Source: Maribacter sp.
Lineage (GTDB): Bacteria; Bacteroidota; Bacteroidia; Flavobacteriales; Flavobacteriaceae
Reading direction: 5' to 3'
Assembly (NCBI GenBank): GCA_020629415.1
Contig: JAHDDL010000015.1
Location: 1-64,000 of the forward strand
Length of the DNA stretch: 64,000 nt
Part shown: piece after piece, positions 16,450 through 25,779 of the stretch
Layout of the letters: the number at the start of each line of letters is the position of its first letter
Numbering within the stretch: position 1 is the first letter of the stretch
The notes under the pieces: generated by a model
Told to the model about the DNA's origin: nothing
The model's database searches: none
The model's input: the letters and a program-made list of their open reading frames with translations, nothing else
Made by a program: the position numbers and the translations under genes

Positions 16450-19400
16450 ATGAAAAAAATCTTCAATGCGCTGCTTTTGGGCTTTGCGCTTATTATTGTC
16501 TCGTGTAGTGGCAATAAACGAGAAGGGGAACCAAAGGTTTTGGTATTCTCTAAAACGGTAGCCTTTAAGCATGCTTCGATACCCGCTGGTATTTCGGCCA
16601 TTCAAAAATTAGGATTGGAAAATGGATTTGCTGTAGATACCACCAAAAATGCAGCTTTGTTTACTGATGAAAACCTTAAACAATATTCTGCCGTTATCTT
16701 CTTAAGTACAACGGGCAATGTATTGGACCAGTATCAAGAAGCCGCTTTTGAGCGCTATATTCAAGCCGGTGGAGGTTATGTGGGTATACATGCAGCAGCA
16801 GATACCGAGTATGATTGGGGTTGGTACAATGACTTGGCGGGAGCTCAGTTTTTAAGTCACCCAAAAGGAATGCCAACGGCAGATTTCATTATAAAGGACA
16901 AGAATTTTAAGGCTACCCAGTTTTTGACAGACTCCGTTTGGACAAGAACGGATGAATTGTATAATTACAAGAACATCAATCCAGATATTAACGTGTTAAT
17001 GACCTTGGACGAATCTTCCTATGAAGGTGGCAAAAACGGGGATTTTCACCCAATTGCTTGGTACCATGATTTTGATGGTGGCCGTGCATTTTATACCGGT
17101 GGCGGTCATGCCGATGCCAGCTATTCAGAAGACCTGTTCTTAAAACACTTATTAGGTGGTATTCAGTATGCCATTGGCGGAAACTTGGTGTTGGATTATA
17201 GCAAGGCAACATCCCGAATACCACCGGATGCCGATCGTTTTACCAAAGTCACTTTAAGTGAGGGTATGTTCTTTGAACCTACGGAAATGACTATTCTACC
17301 TAACGGAGACGTACTTGTTGCGCAACGTAGGGGAGAAGTTATGCTTTATAGTACCGAAACAAATGCCCTTAGTGAAGTATTGAAGTTAGATGTATATAGC
17401 AAAACCTTAAATGCCAGCGGAGTAAATGCTGAAGAGGGGTTAATGGGATTGCAAAAAGATCCCGATTATGTAAATAATCATTGGATATATTTATACTATT
17501 CACCAACTGGAGATAAGTGGGTTAACCGATTGTCAAGAATGAAATTTACGGATGGTAAGTTTGATGTAGCATCTGAACAAGTAATAATGGATGTGGACAG
17601 CCAAAGAGAAATATGCTGCCATACCGGTGGTTCAATTGCATTTGGTCCTGATGGATTATTATATCTTTCCACCGGTGATAATTCTACACCGTTCAATGAG
17701 AAAGGGGTAAAATACGTAAACAATGGTTTTGCACCGTTGAACGATATACCGGGTCATGAGCAATATGATGCGCGTCGTTCTTCTGCAAATACAAATGATC
17801 TTCGTGGAAAAATCTTAAGGATAAAAGTTAAGGAAGACGGTACTTATGACATACCTGAAGGAAACTTATTTCCGGTAGGTACTGAAAAGACCAGACCAGA
17901 GATTTATACCATGGGCCATAGAAACCCATATAGAATATCGGTAGATATGAAAAAAGGATATCTCTATTGGGGCGATGTTGGTCCTGATGCAAGAGCTGAT
18001 AGTTTAGGTAATAGAGGACCAAGGGGGTATGATGAAATGAACCAAGCTAAAAAAGCAGGTAATTTTGGTTGGCCGATGTTTATTGGTAACAACTTTGCCT
18101 ATAATGCTTATGATTATGAAACAGGTAAGATAGGTGCAACATTTGATCCGGAAAAACCTATAAATAACTCGCGCAACAATACGGGGTTAACAGAATTACC
18201 ACCGGCTATGCCTGCATATATATATTATCCGTATGTAGGATCACAAGATTTCCCTCAAACCGCAACGGGCGGTAGAAATGCAATGGCAGGCCCTACATAT
18301 TATTCTGACATGTTTGATGGCGATGAAAAACTACCGAGCTATTATGATGGTAAGGTCATTATTTACGATTGGATGCGTGGTTGGATGTTTGCCGTTCATT
18401 TAGACGAAAATGGAGATTTCAGTAAAATGGAACCGTTTGCGCCTAATATAGAGGTCAATAGTTTAATTGATATGGAAGTTGGTCCAAATGGTAAAATTTA
18501 TCTCTTGGAATATGGTAGTGGTTGGTTCTCACAAAATGCGAATTCATCCTTAGGTTATATAGAGTTCAATGGAGGAAACAGACCACCGTTAATTTCTGAT
18601 ATGACCGTAAATGAAACAGCTGGTAGAATACCGTTGACCGTAAAAGCAACAGTTGAAGCTAGTGATCGTGAAAATGATGCCATAAAATATATTTGGGATT
18701 TTGGTAATGGAGATACTAAAGAAACCACAGAGTCAAATGTCAGCTATACGTATGAAGATGCAGGAGTCTATAAGTTAAAGGTGACCGTTGCAGATGTTAA
18801 GGGAGAAGAGGCAATAAGTGAAAGCACCGGTATCGTTGCCGGTAACTCAAGACCGGAAGTAGCTATCTCATTAGGTAAAAGTGCACCGGAATTTTATATA
18901 CCGGGTCAAAAAATAGCCTATGATGTTACGGTAACCGATCCAGATGGTACTGCAGTTGATGCAAGCAATATTTTTGTAAGTGTTGATTATCTAGAGGGAA
19001 TGGATAAAGTAGCCATGAATTTGGGACACCAGCAAGTTTCTGCAACGGTTACTGGAAAAGCATTGACCCAAGCAATGGACTGTAAAACGTGCCATAAAGA
19101 GGTAGAACCATCTATTGGTCCAAATTATAAAGATATTGCGGCGAAATATAGAAAGCGTAAAGATGCTCTAAAATACTTACAAGGTAAAATGAAAACAGGT
19201 GGTACAGGAGCTTGGGGAGAGGTAACAATGCCTGCACACCCTAACATCACATCTGACGAAACCAGACAGATCGGTTTGTACATACTATCGTTGAACGGTG
19301 ATGAAAAGAAAGAGAAGTCCTTGCCGTCTAAAGGTATTATTACGGCAGAGTCCTCAGCACCGGGCAATATGTTGGTGATTACAGCTAGTTATACAGATGC

Positions 19401-19473
19401 AGGTGCCGAAGGTACTATACCGCTTACAGGTTCTAAATCTGTAGTCATACCGGCCAAAACTGAAAATAAATAA
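16450..19473 (+). CDS. ThuA / sugar dehydrogenase / PKD / cytochrome c fusion lipoprotein
   Basis: This 1007-residue envelope protein has a lipobox (IIVSC) and four domains in order. Residues about 28-245 are a ThuA-like domain (KVLVFSKTVAFKHASIP, GGGYVGIHAAAD, YTGGGHAD). Residues about 260-705 are a glucose/sorbosone dehydrogenase-type propeller (PTEMTILPNGDVLVAQRRGEV, TGGSIAFGPDGLLYLSTGDN). Residues about 710-797 are a PKD domain (WDFGNGDT). A C-terminal cytochrome c has haem motif Cys878-x-x-Cys881-His882 and probable axial Met927. The last domain suggests electrons from sugar oxidation pass to the respiratory chain. The sugar is unknown. It is monocistronic with a strong terminator. Confidence 0.92.
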   Translation: MKKIFNALLLGFALIIVSCSGNKREGEPKVLVFSKTVAFKHASIPAGISAIQKLGLENGFAVDTTKNAALFTDENLKQYSAVIFLSTTGNVLDQYQEAAFERYIQAGGGYVGIHAAADTEYDWGWYNDLAGAQFLSHPKGMPTADFIIKDKNFKATQFLTDSVWTRTDELYNYKNINPDINVLMTLDESSYEGGKNGDFHPIAWYHDFDGGRAFYTGGGHADASYSEDLFLKHLLGGIQYAIGGNLVLDYSKATSRIPPDADRFTKVTLSEGMFFEPTEMTILPNGDVLVAQRRGEVMLYSTETNALSEVLKLDVYSKTLNASGVNAEEGLMGLQKDPDYVNNHWIYLYYSPTGDKWVNRLSRMKFTDGKFDVASEQVIMDVDSQREICCHTGGSIAFGPDGLLYLSTGDNSTPFNEKGVKYVNNGFAPLNDIPGHEQYDARRSSANTNDLRGKILRIKVKEDGTYDIPEGNLFPVGTEKTRPEIYTMGHRNPYRISVDMKKGYLYWGDVGPDARADSLGNRGPRGYDEMNQAKKAGNFGWPMFIGNNFAYNAYDYETGKIGATFDPEKPINNSRNNTGLTELPPAMPAYIYYPYVGSQDFPQTATGGRNAMAGPTYYSDMFDGDEKLPSYYDGKVIIYDWMRGWMFAVHLDENGDFSKMEPFAPNIEVNSLIDMEVGPNGKIYLLEYGSGWFSQNANSSLGYIEFNGGNRPPLISDMTVNETAGRIPLTVKATVEASDRENDAIKYIWDFGNGDTKETTESNVSYTYEDAGVYKLKVTVADVKGEEAISESTGIVAGNSRPEVAISLGKSAPEFYIPGQKIAYDVTVTDPDGTAVDASNIFVSVDYLEGMDKVAMNLGHQQVSATVTGKALTQAMDCKTCHKEVEPSIGPNYKDIAAKYRKRKDALKYLQGKMKTGGTGAWGEVTMPAHPNITSDETRQIGLYILSLNGDEKKEKSLPSKGIITAESSAPGNMLVITASYTDAGAEGTIPLTGSKSVVIPAKTENK

Positions 19474-19490
19474 TGAATTCAAGTAATAAA

Positions 19491-19520
19491 AAAAAAGCCC
19501 GCTGCATTGCGGGCTTTTTT
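19491..19520. terminator. bidirectional terminator
   Basis: AAAAAAGCCCGC (19491-19502) pairs with GCGGGCTTTTTT (19509-19520) around a six-base loop. With A and T runs at both ends it can end both the ThuA fusion transcript and the convergent GAF-gene transcript. Confidence 0.92.
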
Positions 19521-19538
19521 ATATATAAGGGTGAAATA

Positions 19539-20006
19539 TTACTTTAATTTTTTACTTATCAATTCACCCACTTGCATTAATAAGTCTATTTCAGTTTTGG
19601 TAAAATCATATGGTACTGGTTTTGCAATACCAATAGTTCCGTATAACTTGTTATCGTATATTAGGGGAGCGGCCAATGCCCCCTCAACTTTAGTGTCCTT
19701 GGCGGAAGGACGTGCCACACCAGAATCATCTGTTTGTAAATTACACATTTCAACAGGTTTTCTACGTTCAGCTGCAATACCTGCCATACCCTTACCTATT
19801 GGAATAGTAGATAGTTTTGGAACTAAAAACTCAGGAATTCCCACTTGAGATTTCAGCTGTAATAAAGAGTTCTCATCTAAAAAATGTAGTGTACCCGTAA
19901 AGCAATCAAAATGCGCTAAGATCAGTTTTAGAAGATTATCCCAATTGGGAGTGTCTTTCTTTAATTCGGCGCTAAGAGTAGCTAAAAATTCTTTAGAGTT
20001 GTTCAT
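19539..20006 (-). CDS. stand-alone GAF domain protein
   Basis: This 155-residue protein consists almost wholly of one GAF domain: FDCFTGTLHFLDENSLLQLKSQVGI, then IPIGKGMAGIAAERRKPVEMCNL, and ALAAPLIYDNKLYGTIGIAKP. GAF domains sense small ligands or redox state. No output domain is attached. Conserved cysteines of the methionine-sulfoxide reductase type (fRMsr) are not clearly present, so a binding role is more likely than catalysis. It lies downstream of the broken alpha/beta hydrolase, in the same direction. Confidence 0.85.
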   Translation of the reverse strand: MNNSKEFLATLSAELKKDTPNWDNLLKLILAHFDCFTGTLHFLDENSLLQLKSQVGIPEFLVPKLSTIPIGKGMAGIAAERRKPVEMCNLQTDDSGVARPSAKDTKVEGALAAPLIYDNKLYGTIGIAKPVPYDFTKTEIDLLMQVGELISKKLK

Positions 20007-20017
20007 ATTGCTTTGTG

Positions 20018-20653
20018 CTAAGTATTTCTAATCTCAAAATTAATGATTTCGCTAATCTCCTCCGCTCTATCAAAGATCATAAAATGTTCTCCACCTTCAA
20101 TTAGCTTTGTTCTTGTCTTACCCCTAGGTGGAATCAATTTGTCTTTTGTGCCATTTATTTTTAGCACTTTGGTAGATGTAATTGTGTTTTGCCATGCGGT
20201 AAATTCTTGTAATGCCCATTTTACAAAACTTAGATCCGTATCATAAAGAATCTCATAAAATAATTTAGAATTATGGGCTCCCATAAGCTACTTGGAAATG
20301 ATTTTAGGAGGATTAAAGAGAGCAGTAGGTATTAGCTTTATAATTTTTGAATTTCCTACCCATTTGTAAATTGACCTCAGTTCATATTTGGTTTGAACCG
20401 AAGAAATAAGAACAATTTTTATAGGGCTAAGAATTTTGCCTATTTCAGTAGCAATTAACCCTCCAAAACTAACACCGATAAGACAGAACTCGTCATCCGT
20501 TTCAATTACCTCGCTTAACCTTTTGGCATAAACTTTAATGGATTCATTTTTATGGGGAGTTATCCAATCTAATGCTATCAGTTCAACATCTAGGTTTAAG
20601 TGTTCAAAGACCCTTTGATCGGCACCCAATCCGCTAATAGCATAAATTTTCAA
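20018..20653 (-). pseudogene. alpha/beta hydrolase interrupted by an in-frame TAG
   Basis: Two ORFs in the same frame (20288-20653 and 20018-20284) read through as one alpha/beta hydrolase if the TAG codon at 20288-20290 is ignored. The first part carries the start MKIYAISGLGADQRVF and the nucleophile elbow GVSFGG. The second carries the acid and histidine region (INGTKDKLIPP, EGGEHFMIFDRAEEI). The join reads PPKIISK-stop-LMGAHNSK, at a natural loop, with no missing sequence. It is a single nonsense change, not a frameshift: either a fresh pseudogene, a base-call error, or a readthrough case. The full product would be 211 residues, a normal size. Confidence 0.85.
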
Positions 20654-20724
20654 ACTATTCCTTTAAAAGTGATTGTTAACTTACTTATAAAGGTACGTGT
20701 AAACACCATTTTAATTTATATAGA

Positions 20725-21330
20725 TTAGACTATTTTTCTTGTCTCTGGTGGTTTTCTATAGGCATAATACGCCAAAACGGTTTGGATGGCCTTCTCAATA
20801 GCAATTCTAATTGGAAACAAGTTTTCACCTAAAGACTCATCTATAGAACGGACTTGCATGTAGTAGTTACTAATAAGTGGATAGTTTGTTTTTGTGGCAA
20901 TATGTAATTCTGCCTTTGCAACTGCCTCAGATTTATTTTCTTTGATTGGCTTGCAGGTCACTAACATAGGTTTGTGATTTTTGTGCAACATGGCAGAAAA
21001 ACCGAACAATCTACAAATTAGTCCCCTATGGGCATATTCTGAACAAAAACCCTTTGCACCTGGGGCAATGATTTTGTTTAGAACAGGACATATTTTATTG
21101 TCCTTGTCAATTTGAAGATTTTCTAGCCATTGCTCAGCTTCTCCGTTTATAAATAGGTGATATGCGAGTGGTAAAAACTCTAATGCGGTAGCGTTGATGT
21201 CTGGTTTTAGACAACAATTTCCACAATTGGCTACACAGCCAAGTCCTGTAGATTTTTGAAAGGAGCCTAACTCCTTATCCAATTGGTCGAAGATACGTTC
21301 TACCGATTGAACCTTTTGATATAGCGTCAC
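20725..21330 (-). CDS. YkgJ-family cysteine cluster protein
   Basis: This 201-residue cytosolic protein carries a cysteine cluster of the YkgJ (Fe-S/zinc binding) family: Cys32, Cys36, Cys39 and Cys40 in GCVANCGNCC, then further cysteines in KICPVLN, GFCSEYAHRGLICRLFGF and VTCKP. Such proteins are thought to bind an iron-sulphur cluster or zinc; the role is not established. It is followed by the broken alpha/beta hydrolase and the GAF gene on the same strand. Confidence 0.87.
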   Translation of the reverse strand: MTLYQKVQSVERIFDQLDKELGSFQKSTGLGCVANCGNCCLKPDINATALEFLPLAYHLFINGEAEQWLENLQIDKDNKICPVLNKIIAPGAKGFCSEYAHRGLICRLFGFSAMLHKNHKPMLVTCKPIKENKSEAVAKAELHIATKTNYPLISNYYMQVRSIDESLGENLFPIRIAIEKAIQTVLAYYAYRKPPETRKIV

Positions 21331-21472
21331 TTATGAGTTTAAGGTGGCGCGAAGGTAGTCTATGTTTTCATACGCGTAACAATTAAAAAATATATTAATT
21401 GAATTTAGTAGGATTAATAGTTAAGGTTAGTGCTAATTATTTGATTTTCATAAAATTATATTTTTTTTGTTT

Positions 21473-22588
21473 TTAAAATAACGAGGTTTTAAGCCGTAAT
21501 TTTTTTTGATTTGTTATGGGTTTTATTTTAAAGGATATGACCCCTAATACTTGCTCTTCTTCTGTTAAAACTTGAACCTCCCAATCTCCGGCACTTACAT
21601 TGGTCTTGTACGTATAACCCCTAAATCCGCCATCTCTTCCACCTGTAATATCATAACCAATATCTTCAACGATTACCCATTCCTTGGTTTTCTCATTATA
21701 CCTTCTCCATCTATGAAAAATGGATTTTTTTAAATCTGTAGGCGCAAAAATGGAAGAAAAAATATATACAGGTTGGTCTGGAGAATAACTAAATTCCAAT
21801 TTATGTTTTCTCCAAAATATATAGGAATCTTCAGACTCATAAGTAACTTCGTAGTTGCCATTTCTTTGAATGACTTTATGTGCTACAATACCTTTATCCA
21901 ACGCCAAGGGTACGGGAGGAATCAATTTCAGGAAATAAAATAGATTGATTATTCCGTAAATGGCAATGATGATAAACACCATTTTTCCTAGCTTAATTTC
22001 TTTTCTGGTACTAGGACTTTTACTATAGATAATAGTTAAAAGAACCAATGTACTTACCAAGCTGACCCCACCCGAAATTAAAAATATGTTGGTGTTCAAT
22101 TCCTTTAAAAAAACAGGAATCATAAAAGTGAAAAACGTAAAGCTTATAAAGTAATACACGCCAAATTGAAGATACTTATTGGAAATACGTTTTTTTAAAA
22201 ATTCATTGGCAATTAATAGTAAAACAAGAATAATAAAGAACGATGCCGTTTTTGACAACGAAACACTCCTTGAGAAATAGATAACATAGGCACTTGATAA
22301 TCCCCCAAAAAAGAATTGAATAGCAAGAGGTAAATACTCTTCATACCGAGCTAAAAAAGTATCTTTCCATTTACCATCATCTGCTAAATTATACAGATAT
22401 AATGTTATGGACAACGAGGTCATGTGCAGACATAAAACTGTTAAGTCATACGTTCTGTCAATACGCCCTAAGGTTAAGGTATCAAAAATAAACCCACCTA
22501 TAAAGAACAATATTGGCACATATTTAGAGTGCTTTCTAATAAAATTTCTAAAAGCACTATTTCTATATCTGGCAAGGGTTTTCTTCAT
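21473..22588 (-). CDS. multi-pass membrane protein with C-terminal DUF2914 domain
   Basis: This 371-residue protein has about seven membrane helices in residues 25-235, followed by a soluble DUF2914-type domain: GIVAHKVIQRNGNYEVTYES, WRRYNEKTKEWVIVEDIGYDITGGRDGG and AGDWEVQVLTEEEQVLGVISFKI. The last part resembles a small immunoglobulin-like fold. The family is of unknown function. The CAAAAGTA word at 22610-22617 could be the reverse of a TAnnTTTG -7 box, but no matching -33 element is seen. It is probably monocistronic. Confidence 0.82.
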   Translation of the reverse strand: MKKTLARYRNSAFRNFIRKHSKYVPILFFIGGFIFDTLTLGRIDRTYDLTVLCLHMTSLSITLYLYNLADDGKWKDTFLARYEEYLPLAIQFFFGGLSSAYVIYFSRSVSLSKTASFFIILVLLLIANEFLKKRISNKYLQFGVYYFISFTFFTFMIPVFLKELNTNIFLISGGVSLVSTLVLLTIIYSKSPSTRKEIKLGKMVFIIIAIYGIINLFYFLKLIPPVPLALDKGIVAHKVIQRNGNYEVTYESEDSYIFWRKHKLEFSYSPDQPVYIFSSIFAPTDLKKSIFHRWRRYNEKTKEWVIVEDIGYDITGGRDGGFRGYTYKTNVSAGDWEVQVLTEEEQVLGVISFKIKPITNQKKLRLKTSLF

Positions 22589-22693
22589 GAAAGCTTATTA
22601 CAATGAGCGCAAAAGTAATTGAATGAAACAATTGAGATTTGCCTTATTTAACATTTCATGAACGCTAAAGATCTAAACGTTAAATGCGTTGAT

Positions 22694-24301
22694 CTAATTT
22701 TTAGTTTCAACATAGAAATTTGGGTCTACCTTTAATGAATTCAAGTCACCTTTAATTTTCTCGGTTTTCCATTCAGTAGTTGGTTCTATCCAAGCGGCAG
22801 TGCCATTTACGTATATTTTCAATGGCATGGTAAAATCTTCGACAGTATTGATAAAGCGATAGGTGAGCTTATTACCTTTCACCTTATATTCCAAAAACGG
22901 AATTTTTGTAGTTCTTAAATACTGATCAAAGAAAGGTTTTAAATCTCTTTTCATTTCTAAAGCGATAACCTTTTCAATTTCATCTGTAGTTACCGTCTTG
23001 TGATAAAATTCAGAATTAAGTCCGCGTAAGATAGTTCTCCATTTTCTGTCATTATCAACAATTTGGCGTAGGGTATGCAATATGTTAGAGCCTTTATAAT
23101 ACATATCTCCACTACCTTCATGATTTACATTATAAATACCAATAATAGGTTTGTCATTTCTAATATTGTTCCTTATTCCTTGAACGTAGGCGTTTGCAGC
23201 TTCTGTACCATAATGATAGTCTAGGAACAAGCTTTCTGAGTAACAGGTAAACCCTTCATGAACCCACATATCTGCGGCATCTTTATACGTAATGTTATTG
23301 GCAAACCACTCATGGCCGGCCTCATGTATTATGATAAAGTCAAATTTTAATCCCCACCCCGTATTTGACAGATCCCTTCCTAAATATCCCTTTTTGTATT
23401 GGTTTCCATAAGTTACGGAACTTTGGTGTTCCATGCCTAAATAAGGAACCTCTACCAATTTAAAAGAGTCTTCGTAGAATGGATACGGACCAAACCAATA
23501 TTCAAAAGCTTTCATCATTTTAGGGGCGTCCTTAAAATGTTCTTTTGCCTTTTCCAGATTATCCTTTAACACGTAATAGTCCATATCAAGAGCACCTTTT
23601 TCACCTTGGTACATTTCGCTAAAATGAATATAATCCCCAATATTGACATTTACGCCGTAGTTATTGATAGGATTAGAAACAAACCAATTGTAGATGTTAG
23701 TTTCTTTGTTTACACTGCGTAACCTACCATTAGAAACGTTCATAAGACCTTTTGGAGCTTTTACACTGATCAGCATACTATCTACCTCATCATACATATG
23801 GTCTTTATTGGGCCACCAGACACTGGCACCTAAACCTTGGCAAGAGGTTGCCACAAAATCTTTACCGTTGTTGTCCTTTTTCCAAGAAAATCCACCATCC
23901 CATGGTGCATTGACCGCTTCTTTAGGATGACCTGAATAGGTAACTACAATTTCATTGAATTCCCCTTTTACCTGGGGTTTGGTCAACTGTATAAAATGTG
24001 CATTTATATTATGGGTTACGGAAAGTTCTTTTCCGTCTTGAGTAACCTTTTCAATGCTTAGAGGAGGTTGAAGGTCTACTTGTAGAACTTGATGGGGGTC
24101 TAGCACTTTATAGCGAATTGTGTTTTTGCCACTTATGAATTTCTCATTTGGGTCTACCGCAATATCCAAATGATAGTAATTAAGATCCCACCATTCTCGT
24201 TCTGGGGTAATACTACCTCTAAGCGTATCTTGTTCGGTAAAAGTTTGTGCCTGGGTAAATGTGCAAATGGCTAAAGCCAAAAAAGTGATAATTTTTTTCA
24301 T
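22694..24301 (-). CDS. secreted M1-family metallopeptidase
   Basis: This 535-residue zinc aminopeptidase-like enzyme starts at the ATG at 24301, right at a signal peptide (KKIITFLALAICTFTQAQ). The zinc site HEAGHEWFANN has His326, Glu327 and His330, and the third ligand is Glu349 in WVHEGF, the standard HExxH-x18-E pattern. The substrate-binding GxMEN motif is modified to GMEHQSS, which is seen in a subgroup of these enzymes. The four-domain C-terminal part of classical aminopeptidase N is absent. It follows the M28 gene by 18 bp, so the two exported peptidases are probably co-transcribed. Confidence 0.92.
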   Translation of the reverse strand: MKKIITFLALAICTFTQAQTFTEQDTLRGSITPEREWWDLNYYHLDIAVDPNEKFISGKNTIRYKVLDPHQVLQVDLQPPLSIEKVTQDGKELSVTHNINAHFIQLTKPQVKGEFNEIVVTYSGHPKEAVNAPWDGGFSWKKDNNGKDFVATSCQGLGASVWWPNKDHMYDEVDSMLISVKAPKGLMNVSNGRLRSVNKETNIYNWFVSNPINNYGVNVNIGDYIHFSEMYQGEKGALDMDYYVLKDNLEKAKEHFKDAPKMMKAFEYWFGPYPFYEDSFKLVEVPYLGMEHQSSVTYGNQYKKGYLGRDLSNTGWGLKFDFIIIHEAGHEWFANNITYKDAADMWVHEGFTCYSESLFLDYHYGTEAANAYVQGIRNNIRNDKPIIGIYNVNHEGSGDMYYKGSNILHTLRQIVDNDRKWRTILRGLNSEFYHKTVTTDEIEKVIALEMKRDLKPFFDQYLRTTKIPFLEYKVKGNKLTYRFINTVEDFTMPLKIYVNGTAAWIEPTTEWKTEKIKGDLNSLKVDPNFYVETKN

Positions 24302-24319
24302 AAGTAGCAAGCTTTTGTT

Positions 24320-25651
24320 TTATCTGAAAATACCGTTAGGAAATACAACCGGACTTTCAAATCCGTCTTTACCAACGGCGGATACTCCGAAAAAATAATT
24401 ATCAATAACAATGCCTTCCAAAACAAATTCAGAAACATCACCAACGTACCTGCTATAATCCCAAGTAGGGGAAGTGGTATCTCTCCAGTAAATTTTATAG
24501 CCTTTTGCGCCATCTACCTTACTCCATTGAAACTTCGCCGCAGGTTCAACAATACCACCAATTTTAACAGTTGTTGGGGCAGGTGGAGCCCATGCTATAG
24601 AGGCAAGGTTAATTGCGTTTACCGCGGTCAATTTGGCGGCATACTCAAAATTTACATGTTCTAGAACATCACCATATGCAATACCATCTTCAACACGAAT
24701 ATCTTGATGTTGTTGCGTGTAGTTTTCATGAGCTTCCATAATTCGAATTCCAGGGAAACCTGCATCGTTAAAAGGTCTATGGTGACCACCACGTCCAAAG
24801 CGGTCTAGACGATAAATCATCATTGGGTTCATCTCTGGCATGTATTGCTTCACGTTTTTATGTACGTAGCGCGCCAATTGTCTAGAAACACCATCAACCT
24901 CACCGCCATAAAAACGTCTTGCTTTACGTTGTTTTTCAGTTTCTGTGGGTGGTACAGGTTCAGAGAATATTCTAAAATCAACGTTACTGATAGTGCCGTC
25001 AACTCCTTTTATATTACCGATCATATCATTATTGAATATGCCGATTATTTCCCAACCTTTATCCTTGGCATATTGTGCTATGCCATCGCCGCCAAAAAGA
25101 CCTTGTTCCTCACCTGAAAGACCCATGTAGATAATACTATTTTCAAACGTGTATTTAGAAAGTACGCGAGCGGCTTCTAACGTTCCTGCCATTCCACTTG
25201 CATTGTCATTTGCACCTGGCGAGTCGTCAGTGTAATTGGTGGGGTCGCTAACACGAGAATCAATATCACCGCTCATAATAATGTATCGATTGGGGTATTT
25301 AGTACCTTTTTGAACGGCAAGTACGTTCACTACTTTAACATCTTTAACAATACGGTCGTTAGCGCCTTTTTTTACTAAATCTTTTTGATAAAACACGTTT
25401 AAGCAACCTTTGCATGCCGCAGATGTTTTTTCGAATTCACTTTTGATCCATCTTCTTGCCGCACCAATTCCCCTGGTATTGGAAACCGTATCGCTTAACG
25501 TATGTCTTGTTCCAAAATTTGCGAGTTTGGTAACGTCGTTTTTAATACGTTCGGCAGAGACGGCATCAATAATATCATAAATACGTTGATCTTTTTGTGC
25601 TGTTAAGGTCATAGCCGAGATTAACAATGCAAGAAGTAAAAATCTTTTCAT
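24320..25651 (-). CDS. secreted M28-family metallopeptidase
   Basis: This 443-residue zinc peptidase has a signal peptide (RFLLLALLISAMTLTAQ). Metal and catalytic residues lie in GANDNASGMAG (bridging Asp) and GLSGEEQGLFGG (Glu-Glu pair), and the preceding segment IIMSGDIDSRV takes the place of the usual HxD motif (SGDID in place of the common SGHYD), so one ligand may differ. A C-terminal fibronectin-like region (KFQWSKVDGAKGYKIYWRD) follows. It probably removes N-terminal amino acids from peptides outside the inner membrane. It heads the M28-M1 gene pair. Confidence 0.9.
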   Translation of the reverse strand: MKRFLLLALLISAMTLTAQKDQRIYDIIDAVSAERIKNDVTKLANFGTRHTLSDTVSNTRGIGAARRWIKSEFEKTSAACKGCLNVFYQKDLVKKGANDRIVKDVKVVNVLAVQKGTKYPNRYIIMSGDIDSRVSDPTNYTDDSPGANDNASGMAGTLEAARVLSKYTFENSIIYMGLSGEEQGLFGGDGIAQYAKDKGWEIIGIFNNDMIGNIKGVDGTISNVDFRIFSEPVPPTETEKQRKARRFYGGEVDGVSRQLARYVHKNVKQYMPEMNPMMIYRLDRFGRGGHHRPFNDAGFPGIRIMEAHENYTQQHQDIRVEDGIAYGDVLEHVNFEYAAKLTAVNAINLASIAWAPPAPTTVKIGGIVEPAAKFQWSKVDGAKGYKIYWRDTTSPTWDYSRYVGDVSEFVLEGIVIDNYFFGVSAVGKDGFESPVVFPNGIFR

Positions 25652-25779
25652 TTCAATTTTTTTTTTTTGAGTGAGTAAAGTTAGTTTGGGTAATCGGTTT
25701 CTAAAATTAAGTAAAATATAGGGCTGACCATAATTTCATTAAAATAAAGTATTTGGTCACTTACAAATTGGTAACACCA

